Positions 32,540 through 40,375 of a stretch of DNA of 47,079 nt are shown here, piece by piece. A program made the translations under genes and the position numbers. How positions within the stretch are numbered: position 1 is the first letter of the stretch; each line of letters opens with the position of its first letter. A model generated the notes under the pieces. The model was not told where the DNA came from. It worked only from the letters and a program-made list of their open reading frames with translations, and did no database searches. The stretch is from JAUUZT01 sp964654015 (lineage in GTDB: Bacteria > Chloroflexota > Dehalococcoidia > GIF9 > AB-539-J10): assembly GCA_964654015.1 (NCBI GenBank), contig CAZZHQ010000012.1:1-47079 (forward strand), in the 5' to 3' direction.

Positions 32540-32573
32540 GCAAAGCTACCAGTCAGTTTTGCTTGGTTTTATT
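32540..32573 (+). terminator. Probable terminator of the ImmA-like unit
   Basis: GCAAAGC (32540-32546) pairs with GTTTTGC (32556-32562) with one wobble, then TTGGTTTTATTT. It lies 7 nt after the stop codon. Confidence 0.5.
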
Positions 32574-32585
32574 TGAGACCGACTC

Positions 32586-32720
32586 TTAATTAGCAAGTTC
32601 AGGGTTGGTCTCCATAGCATTCAAGATTGTTTTTGCCTTTTCAATGAATCTTTCCGCAGCAACAATTACTGTCCTGGCTCCTGCTTCAGAAAACTCTGCC
32701 TTTTTGTGTGAGTTAATCAT
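32586..32720 (-). CDS. Small 44-aa protein of unknown function
   Basis: ATG 32720 to TAA 32586. GGAGTG lies about 8 nt before the start. The product is a soluble, amphipathic, mostly helical peptide (HKKAEFSEAGARTVIVAAER in the first half, ending ETNPELAN). Composition and ribosome site support a real gene. It has no recognised family. It is placed between the AT-rich island and the toxin-antitoxin pair; the rest of 32534-32842 shows no other gene. Confidence 0.5.
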   Translation of the reverse strand: MINSHKKAEFSEAGARTVIVAAERFIEKAKTILNAMETNPELAN

Positions 32721-32842
32721 CAACTATCACTCCATTTACTGAGCATATACTCATTATTTTGAGCATCACATAAAAAGGTAAATGCCTTCCTCCCTTAATT
32801 TAATTCATTCCCCTTATTATCGCAGGAATTTTCTTCGAAGAC

Positions 32843-33265
32843 TTAGGGCTTGTTGCGAGGGAAGACACTATCAAGAAATGCTGTCGTAGATAGTATCTTG
32901 ATACCCTGCCACTCTTTCAAAGAAATAAGATGGTGCTCATCGCCAGAGACAATATAATCAGCCTGGCATTCGAGAGCACACTCAAGAATACGGTTATCGG
33001 CAGGGTCTGCTTTTATTACCGATACAATTTCATTAGGAGTGACAAGTACAGAGAGGGATCTGATTTCATCTATTGTTTCAGAGATCTGCCAGCTTTGCCA
33101 GTTGAACTTCCTCCTCAGCACCTCTGCCACTTCCTTGAGAATCGCTTCCGAAATTACCAGATGTATTTCCCCTGCCCTTGACAATCTTATTATTTTCTCA
33201 GGCTTTCCACCAAACAATATGGCGGAGATATAGATATTAGTATCAAGCACTACTACAGGGAGCAC
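32843..33265 (-). CDS. PIN-domain toxin (VapC-like RNase)
   Basis: A 140-aa PIN nuclease of the 'putative toxin component' group. The acidic metal ligands are in place: D8 in VLDTN, E45 in ILKEV, D90 in DPADNRI and D109 in VSGDEHHL. Such enzymes cut RNA and are held in check by the antitoxin. The start is GTG at 33265, two nt after the antitoxin stop, so the two are coupled. Confidence 0.88.
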   Translation of the reverse strand: MLPVVVLDTNIYISAILFGGKPEKIIRLSRAGEIHLVISEAILKEVAEVLRRKFNWQSWQISETIDEIRSLSVLVTPNEIVSVIKADPADNRILECALECQADYIVSGDEHHLISLKEWQGIKILSTTAFLDSVFPRNKP

Positions 33266-33267
33266 TA

Positions 33268-33516
33268 TCAGGATTGTCCCGCTCGATACAGGTGGATAAG
33301 CCTCTCTACATCCTTCTCATCCTCAACGCCAGCCTTTCTGGCGCTTTCTTCTCCCCATTGCCTTATTTGCTGCCATCTCTTCTCCGAGGCAACATACTGT
33401 TTTAAGGCACTTCTCAGAATTTCACTTCTTGATGAGTTTCTCTGCCTGGCTAACTGGTCAACTTCAGCATATAATTCTGGTTCAAGAGACATGTTCACAA
33501 TCTTCGTATTTCTCAT
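33268..33516 (-). CDS. Ribbon-helix-helix (CopG-type) antitoxin
   Basis: An 82-aa antitoxin. The RHH DNA-binding motif is at the N-terminus (KIVNMSLEPELYAEVDQLA, then NSSRSEILRSAL), and the C-terminal half would bind the toxin. The ATG at 33516 follows GGGTGAT. An ATG at 33552 would give 94 aa but lies at or before the predicted transcription start. It probably represses its own operon and neutralises the PIN toxin. Confidence 0.85.
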   Translation of the reverse strand: MRNTKIVNMSLEPELYAEVDQLARQRNSSRSEILRSALKQYVASEKRWQQIRQWGEESARKAGVEDEKDVERLIHLYRAGQS

Positions 33517-33555
33517 TTTATCACCCACTGGTAAAGGTTTTTCATTACTCATATA

Positions 33556-33583
33556 AGTTTACCAGATATCCCAAAACTGTCAA
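33556..33583 (-). promoter_or_regulatory. Promoter of the toxin-antitoxin operon
   Basis: On the minus strand TTGACA (33583-33578), 16-nt spacer, TAAACT (33561-33556). The expected start near 33549 supports the antitoxin ATG at 33516. Confidence 0.5.
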
Positions 33584-33740
33584 ACAGCTCTCACCTTTCG
33601 GAGTAAATAATATTGTATACTTCGGTTGTCTACGATTCCGGGAATTTGATTAAATGTATACGCTTGGTTTATTGCGGAGCACGCTCACATAGTGCATGTA
33701 AGGAGGGCAGAGAGTAATCACTAATAAAGAAGTAGAGTCA

Positions 33741-34694
33741 TTGGCACTGGCCGTGGACCTGGGTGGCACCAAGATAGAGATAGCTCTCGTGGATGCAACT
33801 GGGCATATCGTAACCTCACAAAGAATCCCCACCCGGCGAGAAAAAGGTCCGGATGCGGTGATTGATTCAATAGTTGATTGTGCAAGGGACTGCCTCACTA
33901 AGGCAAATAAATCGGCGCAATGTTTAGGTATCGGAGTAGCCGCACAAGTTGAGAGAGATACGGGTGTAGTCCTGTTCTCCCCTAATCTCCACTGGCATAA
34001 TGTCCCCATAAGAAAAAAACTTCAAGACGCACTGTCGATACCGGTGATAGTTACCAACGATGTGAGGGCTGCCACCTATGGAGAATGGCTCTATGGAGCA
34101 GGCCAGAATATTGATGACCTGGTGTGCCTCTTCATCGGTACCGGTGTTGGCGGTGGGGCCATCGTCGGCGGCAAACTGCTGGAAGGTCATAGCAATTCAG
34201 CAGGAGAGCTTGGACATCTAACTATTGTCAGTAATGGTCGAAAGTGTACCTGCCCTAATTCAGGATGTTTAGAGGCATACGCTGGCGGCTGGGCTATTAG
34301 TAAACGGGCACAGGAGATGGTAACTAATGACCCGAAAGAAGGGCGGACACTGCTCAGGTTAGCCGGTAGCACCAATAATATCTCTGCCGTAACAGTCACT
34401 GAAGCCTATAATCTGGGAGACCCCTTAGCTCAGCATATTGTACAAGAGACAGCACAGTTTCTAGCTGCCGGTGTAGTAGCTATTGTGAATGCGTTAAATC
34501 CTCACATGCTAATACTGGGAGGCGGGGTCATCCAGGGATTACCAGCATATATTTCTATGACCGAGCAATTGGTTCGTAGCAATGCACTTAAGGCAGCATC
34601 GGATGACTTACACATCGTTAAAGCAGCCCTGGGTAACAAGGCCGCGGTAATTGGGGCAGCTGCCTTTGCGCGGCATAAACTAAGATGCCACTAA
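33741..34694 (+). CDS. ROK-family sugar kinase
   Basis: A 317-aa cytoplasmic kinase of the ROK (glucokinase-like) family. The N-terminal phosphate motif is AVDLGGTKIEIALVD; the second is GTGVGGGAIVGGKLL; the zinc-binding motif reads CTCPNSGCLEAYAGG; catalytic Asp is in NDVRAATYGEW. It phosphorylates glucose or an N-acetyl sugar. The start is uncertain: TTG 33741 has no ribosome site, while a perfect AGGAGG (33701-33706) stands 7 nt before an in-frame GTA at 33714 and 10 nt before an ATC, which would add 8-9 residues. Confidence 0.87.
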   Translation: MALAVDLGGTKIEIALVDATGHIVTSQRIPTRREKGPDAVIDSIVDCARDCLTKANKSAQCLGIGVAAQVERDTGVVLFSPNLHWHNVPIRKKLQDALSIPVIVTNDVRAATYGEWLYGAGQNIDDLVCLFIGTGVGGGAIVGGKLLEGHSNSAGELGHLTIVSNGRKCTCPNSGCLEAYAGGWAISKRAQEMVTNDPKEGRTLLRLAGSTNNISAVTVTEAYNLGDPLAQHIVQETAQFLAAGVVAIVNALNPHMLILGGGVIQGLPAYISMTEQLVRSNALKAASDDLHIVKAALGNKAAVIGAAAFARHKLRCH

Positions 34695-34812
34695 TCACCT
34701 GAACAAACACAGAGCCTTCCATTTCAGAGATGTCAGGTCTATAATGGAAACAGCATTGCCTTATCAATACCACTGTGCTTAACTGAACAACGCAAAGGTG
34801 GAGGTGACTGAG

Positions 34813-34950
34813 ATGAGTTTCAGGTCTTTTTTATACACACTGGCGAGGCTGCTGGGTGACGTAAACGCAGTAAAAAAAGGCAAGGCAGGTACACGCGTAA
34901 AGAGGCGAGTTGCCGGTAAAGCCGCTGGAAGATTCCTTCGAAAACTATAA
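34813..34950 (+). CDS. Small basic 45-aa protein
   Basis: ATG 34813 to TAA 34948-34950, with GGAGGTGA 5 nt upstream. The product starts with an amphipathic helix (FLYTLARLLGDVNAVKKGK) and continues strongly basic with paired arginines and glycine-lysine repeats. Small proteins opening with LARLLGDVNA followed by a KKGK-type basic tail occur in various bacteria and archaea, without known function; this statement is from memory of such sequences. Nucleic-acid or membrane association is plausible. Confidence 0.6.
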   Translation: MSFRSFLYTLARLLGDVNAVKKGKAGTRVKRRVAGKAAGRFLRKL

Positions 34951-35013
34951 AGTAGCTCATCTTGGAAATCTTCAGTCGCTATCATTTTTACCAGTAAAAA
35001 CATCCAGGCATAA

Positions 35014-35508
35014 ATGAAGTCATCCCGTACCAATTCATTGAAATCCGTGAAAGGGACAGTACTGCTACTGACCATCATCGCCTTATGCCTGGGACTGGGT
35101 ATCGGCAACAGAATTAGTTCCACCTGTACCTCTTCAGAGATGGAAACGGCACTGGTAATCCGGGTAATCGATGGAGATACCGTTGAACTGCTTGACGGAC
35201 GCCGTGTACGTTACCTGGGAATAGACACTCCAGAGATAGGAGAGCGCTACTACGAAGAGGCATCAGACAGGAACAGGGAACTCGTCGGAGGTAAAACGGT
35301 GGAACTCCAGCGTGGCAATAGGGATGAAGACGTTTATGGTCGTCTCCTCCGTTACGTCTATTTTGAAAATGTTTTCGTGAATGCCGAGCTGGTTGCCGAA
35401 GGATATGCCCGGGCATATATCTTTGACCATGAAGAGCGCTACAGCCGGGTACTACTGCAACTGGAAGAGTATGCTAAGCTTAGTAAACAAGGTATATGGG
35501 GTTTATAG
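35014..35508 (+). CDS. Thermonuclease-family (SNase-like) nuclease, membrane-anchored or secreted
   Basis: A 164-aa protein with an N-terminal hydrophobic helix (about residues 11-28) and a staphylococcal-nuclease domain from about residue 45. Catalytic pattern: RVIDGDTVEL, then RYLGIDTPE (Arg and Glu) and DVYGRLLRYV (Arg). The last part, NAELVAEGYARAY, is also typical. It would degrade DNA or RNA outside the membrane, perhaps for nutrient recovery. It lies 63 nt after the small basic protein and may share its transcript. Confidence 0.87.
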   Translation: MKSSRTNSLKSVKGTVLLLTIIALCLGLGIGNRISSTCTSSEMETALVIRVIDGDTVELLDGRRVRYLGIDTPEIGERYYEEASDRNRELVGGKTVELQRGNRDEDVYGRLLRYVYFENVFVNAELVAEGYARAYIFDHEERYSRVLLQLEEYAKLSKQGIWGL

Positions 35509-35543
35509 GAGATGAGTTAAAACAGGGTAACATTGACATAATA

Positions 35544-35572
35544 TGGACATAGATAGAACATGCTGTTATAAT
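35544..35572 (+). promoter_or_regulatory. Promoter of the liv operon
   Basis: TGGACA (35544-35549), 17-nt spacer, consensus TATAAT (35567-35572), 54 nt before the livK start. Confidence 0.6.
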
Positions 35573-35626
35573 TCGCCGCATATTTCCCAAATGACCTAGC
35601 GAAGTACAATAAAGGAGAAAGTAAAA

Positions 35627-36808
35627 ATGAAAAAATGGTTTTCCATGGTAATTGCAGTGCTAATGTTGGTGACAACCATCTTCTTTACGGGTTGTGCTAA
35701 CAACGCAGCTGATGAATCCTATAAAATAGGCGCTATAATCTCTATTTCGGGTCCCGCCTCAAACCTGGGTGTTCCTGAGAAGCAGACTCTGGAAATGCTA
35801 ACAGAGGAGATAAACGCCGCTGGCGGCATCAACGGACACCCTTTGGAAATGATTATCTACGACGACGAGACCAATGCTGAAAAGACAGCTACATTGGCAA
35901 CACGTCTTATTGAGAGAGACGAGGTACTGGCTATTATTGGACCGACGGCTACTGGTAATACCATGGCCATTATCGACACCATGACTTCACAAAAGACTCC
36001 GCTGGTTTCCATGGCGGCTGGTATCAGTATCATAACACCTATCCAGGATAGATACTGGATATTCAAGACCCCACAGACCGAAAAGGAAGCCGTCATCGAA
36101 ATATATAAATATATGCAACAAAAAGGCCTGAAGGATGTTGCCCTGATAACCGATACCTCAGGATTCGGCGCAGGTGGTCTAAATTATCTCCTTTCAGAAA
36201 GCTCAAAATATGGCATTAATATATTGGATGAACAGACTTTCACCAGCGGTGATACCAGTATGCAGTCTCAGCTTACCCATATTAAGGGTACCGCTGCGGA
36301 AGCAGTTATCGTCTGGGCTACCGACAAAGAATCTTCTATTGTCGCTTCAGATATGCAGGCGCTACAAATGACCATCCCCCTGTTTGCCAGCCACGGTATT
36401 GCCAACATGGCTTTTATTAACAATGCGGGAGATGCGGCCAATGGCGTTATCTTCCCCGCCGGTAAATTGTTAATTGCCGACCAGGTTCCTGCCAGTGACC
36501 CTCAGCAGAAGGTCCTTGTAGGCTACAAGCAGGATTTTGAATCCAACTTTGGCGCTGGCACTATCAGCACTTTTGGAGGACATGCCTACGATGCTTTTGG
36601 CTTTATAACTATAGCCCTTGAAAACGTGGATGTTGGCTCAGACCTTGCGCAAGCCAGGGCTCAGTTAAGAGATGAAATCGAAAAGGTTGAGAATTTTGTC
36701 GGCACGGGTGGCGTATTCACCGTATCTGCGAAAGACCACCTGGGAATGATGCCGGGTTCTCTCGCTATGTTTATAATAGTAGATGGGGCATGGACCTTAG
36801 CTCCGTAG
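35627..36808 (+). CDS. livK: Branched-chain amino acid-type ABC substrate-binding lipoprotein
   Basis: A 393-aa lipoprotein with signal sequence and lipobox FFTGC near residue 22. The mature protein is a type I periplasmic-binding (Peripla_BP_6) domain: IGAIISISGPASNLGVPEKQ, EMIIYDDETNAEKTA and IIGPTATGNTMA. Family members bind branched-chain amino acids, amides, aromatic compounds or urea; the ligand here is not fixed by sequence. The adjacent PaaK, IorAB and aminotransferase genes favour an amino acid or aryl acid. A 15-bp hairpin follows the gene and probably keeps its mRNA level above that of the downstream genes. Confidence 0.88.
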   Translation: MKKWFSMVIAVLMLVTTIFFTGCANNAADESYKIGAIISISGPASNLGVPEKQTLEMLTEEINAAGGINGHPLEMIIYDDETNAEKTATLATRLIERDEVLAIIGPTATGNTMAIIDTMTSQKTPLVSMAAGISIITPIQDRYWIFKTPQTEKEAVIEIYKYMQQKGLKDVALITDTSGFGAGGLNYLLSESSKYGINILDEQTFTSGDTSMQSQLTHIKGTAAEAVIVWATDKESSIVASDMQALQMTIPLFASHGIANMAFINNAGDAANGVIFPAGKLLIADQVPASDPQQKVLVGYKQDFESNFGAGTISTFGGHAYDAFGFITIALENVDVGSDLAQARAQLRDEIEKVENFVGTGGVFTVSAKDHLGMMPGSLAMFIIVDGAWTLAP

Positions 36809-36842
36809 AGAACAAATTGATTTACAACCCTTAATAGAAAAC

Positions 36843-36879
36843 AACAAAGGGGAAAAGTAGTTTCCTTTTCCCCTTTGTT
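36843..36879 (+). promoter_or_regulatory. Intercistronic 15-bp hairpin between livK and livH
   Basis: AACAAAGGGGAAAAG (36843-36857) pairs perfectly with CTTTTCCCCTTTGTT (36865-36879) over a 7-nt loop. No U-tract follows on the plus strand, so it is more likely an mRNA-stabilising or partial-termination element than a full terminator. Confidence 0.6.
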
Positions 36880-36911
36880 CTGTGAGCTAATCGGCCAGGA
36901 GGTTCTGCTGA

Positions 36912-37799
36912 ATGTCGCCAGACCAGTTTTTCCAGTATCTTGTATCAGGCATTACCCAGGGAAGTATTTATGCTCTCGTAGCACTGGGATTTACTATAAT
37001 CTATGCCGTTACTAAGATTATCAACTTTGCACAGGGCGAATTCGTCATGCTTGGAGGTATGCTCTCCTTTACGTTCATAAACGCGATGGGTATTCCCTTC
37101 GTTCCCTCATTAATCCTCGCGGTGCTGTCCACAGCGGTGGTTGGCGCCGTATTGTATATGCTTGCTATCCGTACCGCCAGGAAAGCATCGGTGGTGAGCT
37201 TGATAATCATCACTATCGGAGCGTCCATCTTCATTCGCGGTATTGCCAGGCAATTACTGGGGGTGGATTCTGTAAGACCTCCTTTTTTCAGCGGTGACGA
37301 ATCATTATTATTCATGGGAGCTATAATCAGGCCCCAGGCACTCTGGATAATCGGTACTACCATAGTGGTAACGGTTATCCTTCACCTGTTTTTTACCTAT
37401 ACCATGATGGGCAATGCACTTAAGGCCTCATCAATCAGCAAGATGGCAGCCGCTAAGGTAGGGATTAATACCAGAACTATGGCACTGTGTGCCTTCATCC
37501 TGGCTGCGACAATAGGTGGCATCAGCGGGATAGTTATGGCTCCACTAGCCCTCACTTCCTACAATGTAGGTGTTATGATGGGGCTTAAAGGTTTTGTGTC
37601 TGCCTCCATCGGTGGTTTTAAAAGCCCTATTATTTCGGTTATCGGTGGTATAAGCATCGGTATCATAGAATCACTTGCGGTAGGCATAAACTGGGGTCCG
37701 TTTACCTCTTCTTATAAGGATGTAATTGCCATTATGGTCCTGTTATTAATACTGCTAATTCGTTCCGGCAAACTGGCAACAGAGGAGAGGACAGCCTGA
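36912..37799 (+). CDS. livH: Branched-chain amino acid-type ABC permease LivH
   Basis: A 295-aa membrane permease of the LivH family with about eight helices. The start region GITQGSIYALVALGFTIIYAVTKIINFAQGEFVMLGG is diagnostic of the family (shown in part: NFAQGEF), and the cytoplasmic loop around KASSISKMAAAKVGINTR is the coupling segment. AGGAGG lies 9 nt before the ATG. Its stop overlaps the livM start (TGATG). Confidence 0.9.
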   Translation: MSPDQFFQYLVSGITQGSIYALVALGFTIIYAVTKIINFAQGEFVMLGGMLSFTFINAMGIPFVPSLILAVLSTAVVGAVLYMLAIRTARKASVVSLIIITIGASIFIRGIARQLLGVDSVRPPFFSGDESLLFMGAIIRPQALWIIGTTIVVTVILHLFFTYTMMGNALKASSISKMAAAKVGINTRTMALCAFILAATIGGISGIVMAPLALTSYNVGVMMGLKGFVSASIGGFKSPIISVIGGISIGIIESLAVGINWGPFTSSYKDVIAIMVLLLILLIRSGKLATEERTA

Positions 37800-38764
37800 T
37801 GCTACCGTGGCTTAAGAAAAAATGGGTCTACCTTGTTGCCGCCGTACTGTTAATTATTATCCCCTTTGACTGGTTCCTGGGAAAATACAACACCCTTCTG
37901 ATTTTCATCGGCCTAAATACCATGGTCACCGTAGGCCTTTGTCTGCTAATGGGCTACACGGGACAGGTATCTCTCGGACAGGCTGCATACTACGGAATCG
38001 GCGCCTACTTTTCAGCCATCCTGAGTAAGACATACGGTGTTGACCCATGGCTGGCAATGTTAATCGCCGCTACGGTTACCGGTACCTTTGCCTATAGTAT
38101 CGGTTACCTTATCTTCCGATTGAAAGGTAATTATCTCGCTATGGCTACCCTCGGCATTGGTATAATCATCTGGATACTCTTTCGGCAACTAAGCCAATTC
38201 ACAGGTGGGCCAGATGGCATGAGCGGTATTCCCTATCTTTCCATCGGCGGGTTTGTCTTCGATACCACCTTAAAACGTTACTACCTTGTCTGGGCTTTCA
38301 CTATTGCTCTTCTGCTCATTTCTCAGAATATTATCCGGTCACGAACAGGGAGAGCTCTGAGGTCGATCCACGGCAATGAAGACGCGGCAGAATCCATAGG
38401 CATCAACATCGCCCAGTTCAAGGTTAAGATTTTTGTATTGAGCGCTGTATTCGCCTCTCTTGCCGGTAGTCTCTTCGTTCACCATCTCCGTTTCGTCAGT
38501 CCTCAACAATTTAACTTCCTGGCATCGGTAAAACTGGTGGTGATGGCAGTTATTGGCGGGCTGGCCAGCATCTGGGGCGCTATTTTTGGCGCAGCCACCA
38601 CCAACATCCTCAGCGATGAACTACTGCTTAACTTCGGTGAACTGGATATCATGATATATGGATTGATACTGATGCTGGTAATGATATTCATGCCACAGGG
38701 TTTGTTTGTAAAATTGAAAGAAACCATAGCTATATGGCGTACCAGAGCGGCGAAAAAGGATTAG
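37799..38764 (+). CDS. livM: Branched-chain amino acid-type ABC permease LivM
   Basis: A 321-aa permease of the LivM family. The signatures GLCLLMGYTGQVSLGQAAYY and GRALRSIHGNEDAAESIGIN are present, the latter being the ATPase-coupling loop. About nine to ten helices. It pairs with LivH in the membrane. Translation is coupled to livH by a 1-nt overlap. Confidence 0.9.
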   Translation: MLPWLKKKWVYLVAAVLLIIIPFDWFLGKYNTLLIFIGLNTMVTVGLCLLMGYTGQVSLGQAAYYGIGAYFSAILSKTYGVDPWLAMLIAATVTGTFAYSIGYLIFRLKGNYLAMATLGIGIIIWILFRQLSQFTGGPDGMSGIPYLSIGGFVFDTTLKRYYLVWAFTIALLLISQNIIRSRTGRALRSIHGNEDAAESIGINIAQFKVKIFVLSAVFASLAGSLFVHHLRFVSPQQFNFLASVKLVVMAVIGGLASIWGAIFGAATTNILSDELLLNFGELDIMIYGLILMLVMIFMPQGLFVKLKETIAIWRTRAAKKD

Positions 38765-38767
38765 TAT

Positions 38768-39541
38768 TTGAGCGAATTCATATTACAAACTAAAGATTTA
38801 AGTAAAGCCTTCGGGGGGCTGGTAGCCGTTGATAAACTTGACATTGCTATAGAAGAAGGTAAAATTACTGCGATTATTGGCCCTAACGGGGCAGGAAAGA
38901 CTACTTTATTCAACCTTATTGCCGGAGTCTATTCGGCCACCAGCGGAGAGATTCTCTTTCAAGGAAAGCGAATTAACAATTTACCGGCTCATAAAAGGGC
39001 GTCTCTCGGTATAGCGCGGACTTTTCAACATGCGCTCCTCTTTGGGAACATGACCGTTCTTGAAAATGTTATGGCAGGACAGCATACACGAAGCCGCTAT
39101 GGCATTTTGGAAGCAGCCTTATGCCTGCCCAAGGCTTATCGTGAAGAAAAGAAAATCTTCCTCGAGGCGACTAAGTATCTTAACCTGGTAGGACTTGGCA
39201 TGGAGAAAGACAGGGAAGCCTTGAGCTTACCACTTGGACGGCAGAAATTACTTGCTATCGCTCGCGCGCTGGCTACTGAGCCAAAGATTTTACTCCTTGA
39301 TGAGCCCGGTGCAGGGCTGACTACTCTTGAAAAGCGAGCCCTGAGCGACTTAATTCACCGTATTATAGACATGGGAATAACCGTACTGCTTGTTGAGCAT
39401 GACATGCCGTTAGTAATGGGACTTGCCGAAAAGGTTATTGTGCTGGATAGCGGACAAAAGATTGCGGAAGGTAGTGCGGCCCAAATACAGAGAGATAAAA
39501 GAGTTATTGCGGTTTACCTTGGCGAGGAAGTGGAAGTATAA
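38768..39541 (+). CDS. livG: ABC transporter ATPase LivG
   Basis: A 257-aa ATPase. Walker A GPNGAGKTT, the LivG-type degenerate signature LPLGRQ in place of LSGGQ, Walker B ILLLDEPGAG and H-loop VEHDM. The C-terminal extension is typical for LivG. It starts with TTG at 38768, behind AAAGGA, 4 nt after the livM stop, and overlaps livF by 1 nt. Confidence 0.9.
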   Translation: MSEFILQTKDLSKAFGGLVAVDKLDIAIEEGKITAIIGPNGAGKTTLFNLIAGVYSATSGEILFQGKRINNLPAHKRASLGIARTFQHALLFGNMTVLENVMAGQHTRSRYGILEAALCLPKAYREEKKIFLEATKYLNLVGLGMEKDREALSLPLGRQKLLAIARALATEPKILLLDEPGAGLTTLEKRALSDLIHRIIDMGITVLLVEHDMPLVMGLAEKVIVLDSGQKIAEGSAAQIQRDKRVIAVYLGEEVEV

Positions 39542-40299
39542 TGCTAAGAGTTGAAAATGTAACCGTGGTTAATGGCCGGGTTACAGCCGTAAGAGAGGCC
39601 TCTTTGCTGGTAAACGAAGGGGAAATTGTCACCCTGATTGGGAGCAACGGAGCGGGCAAAAGTACGATGCTCAACGCCATAGCCGGGCATATACCTTTAC
39701 GGAGCGGCAATGTATGGCTACACGGCAAACAACTCTCAGGGCTTGCACCCCACCAAATGGCAGGACTCGGCCTGGCTTATGTACCCGAAGGAAGACAAAT
39801 CTTCGGACCAATGACGGTAGCGGATAACCTGATTCTCGGTGTCTATTCTTGGTGCGCCCGGAAACCGCTCAACACTCTGGGTTACATTGGATGGTTCCTG
39901 CGTCAACCATCGGTCCAGTCTAACCTGGAGATGGTTTTCCATCTCTTCCCTGTTCTAAAAGAACGCCAGAAGCAGAAGGCGGGTAGTCTCAGCGGTGGCG
40001 AACAACAGATGCTGGCGATTGGCCAGATACTGATGTCCTCACCAAAGATTATTTTACTGGACGAGCCGTCTCTTGGACTGGCACCCACTTTAGTAAGGGA
40101 TATACTGAAGCTACTGGTTAAATTGAGAGACGAAGGAATTACCATACTTCTTATCGAGCAGGATGCTACGGCTGCTCTCAAAATCGCCGACAGGGGCTAT
40201 GTTATGGAAAGGGGACGTATTACCATTGAGGGCACAGCCAGAGAGCTTTTAGGCAACGACAAGGTTATACAGGCATACCTGGGTAAATCTGTTGGCTAG
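39541..40299 (+). CDS. livF: ABC transporter ATPase LivF
   Basis: A 252-aa ATPase. Walker A GSNGAGKST, signature LSGGEQQ, Walker B IILLDEPSLGLAP and H-loop LIEQD, all as in LivF. It has a slightly longer insertion (WCARKPLNTLGYIGWFLRQP) after the Q-loop region than usual LivF. It completes the LivKHMGF importer and is followed 76 nt later by the phenylacetate-CoA ligase gene. Confidence 0.9.
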   Translation: MLRVENVTVVNGRVTAVREASLLVNEGEIVTLIGSNGAGKSTMLNAIAGHIPLRSGNVWLHGKQLSGLAPHQMAGLGLAYVPEGRQIFGPMTVADNLILGVYSWCARKPLNTLGYIGWFLRQPSVQSNLEMVFHLFPVLKERQKQKAGSLSGGEQQMLAIGQILMSSPKIILLDEPSLGLAPTLVRDILKLLVKLRDEGITILLIEQDATAALKIADRGYVMERGRITIEGTARELLGNDKVIQAYLGKSVG

Positions 40300-40375
40300 T
40301 ATTGCGTGCCCATGATAAAATGAAATTCAGTAGGGAATACTTTTCTTTATTACTAATAATTGGAGGTAAAAGGCG

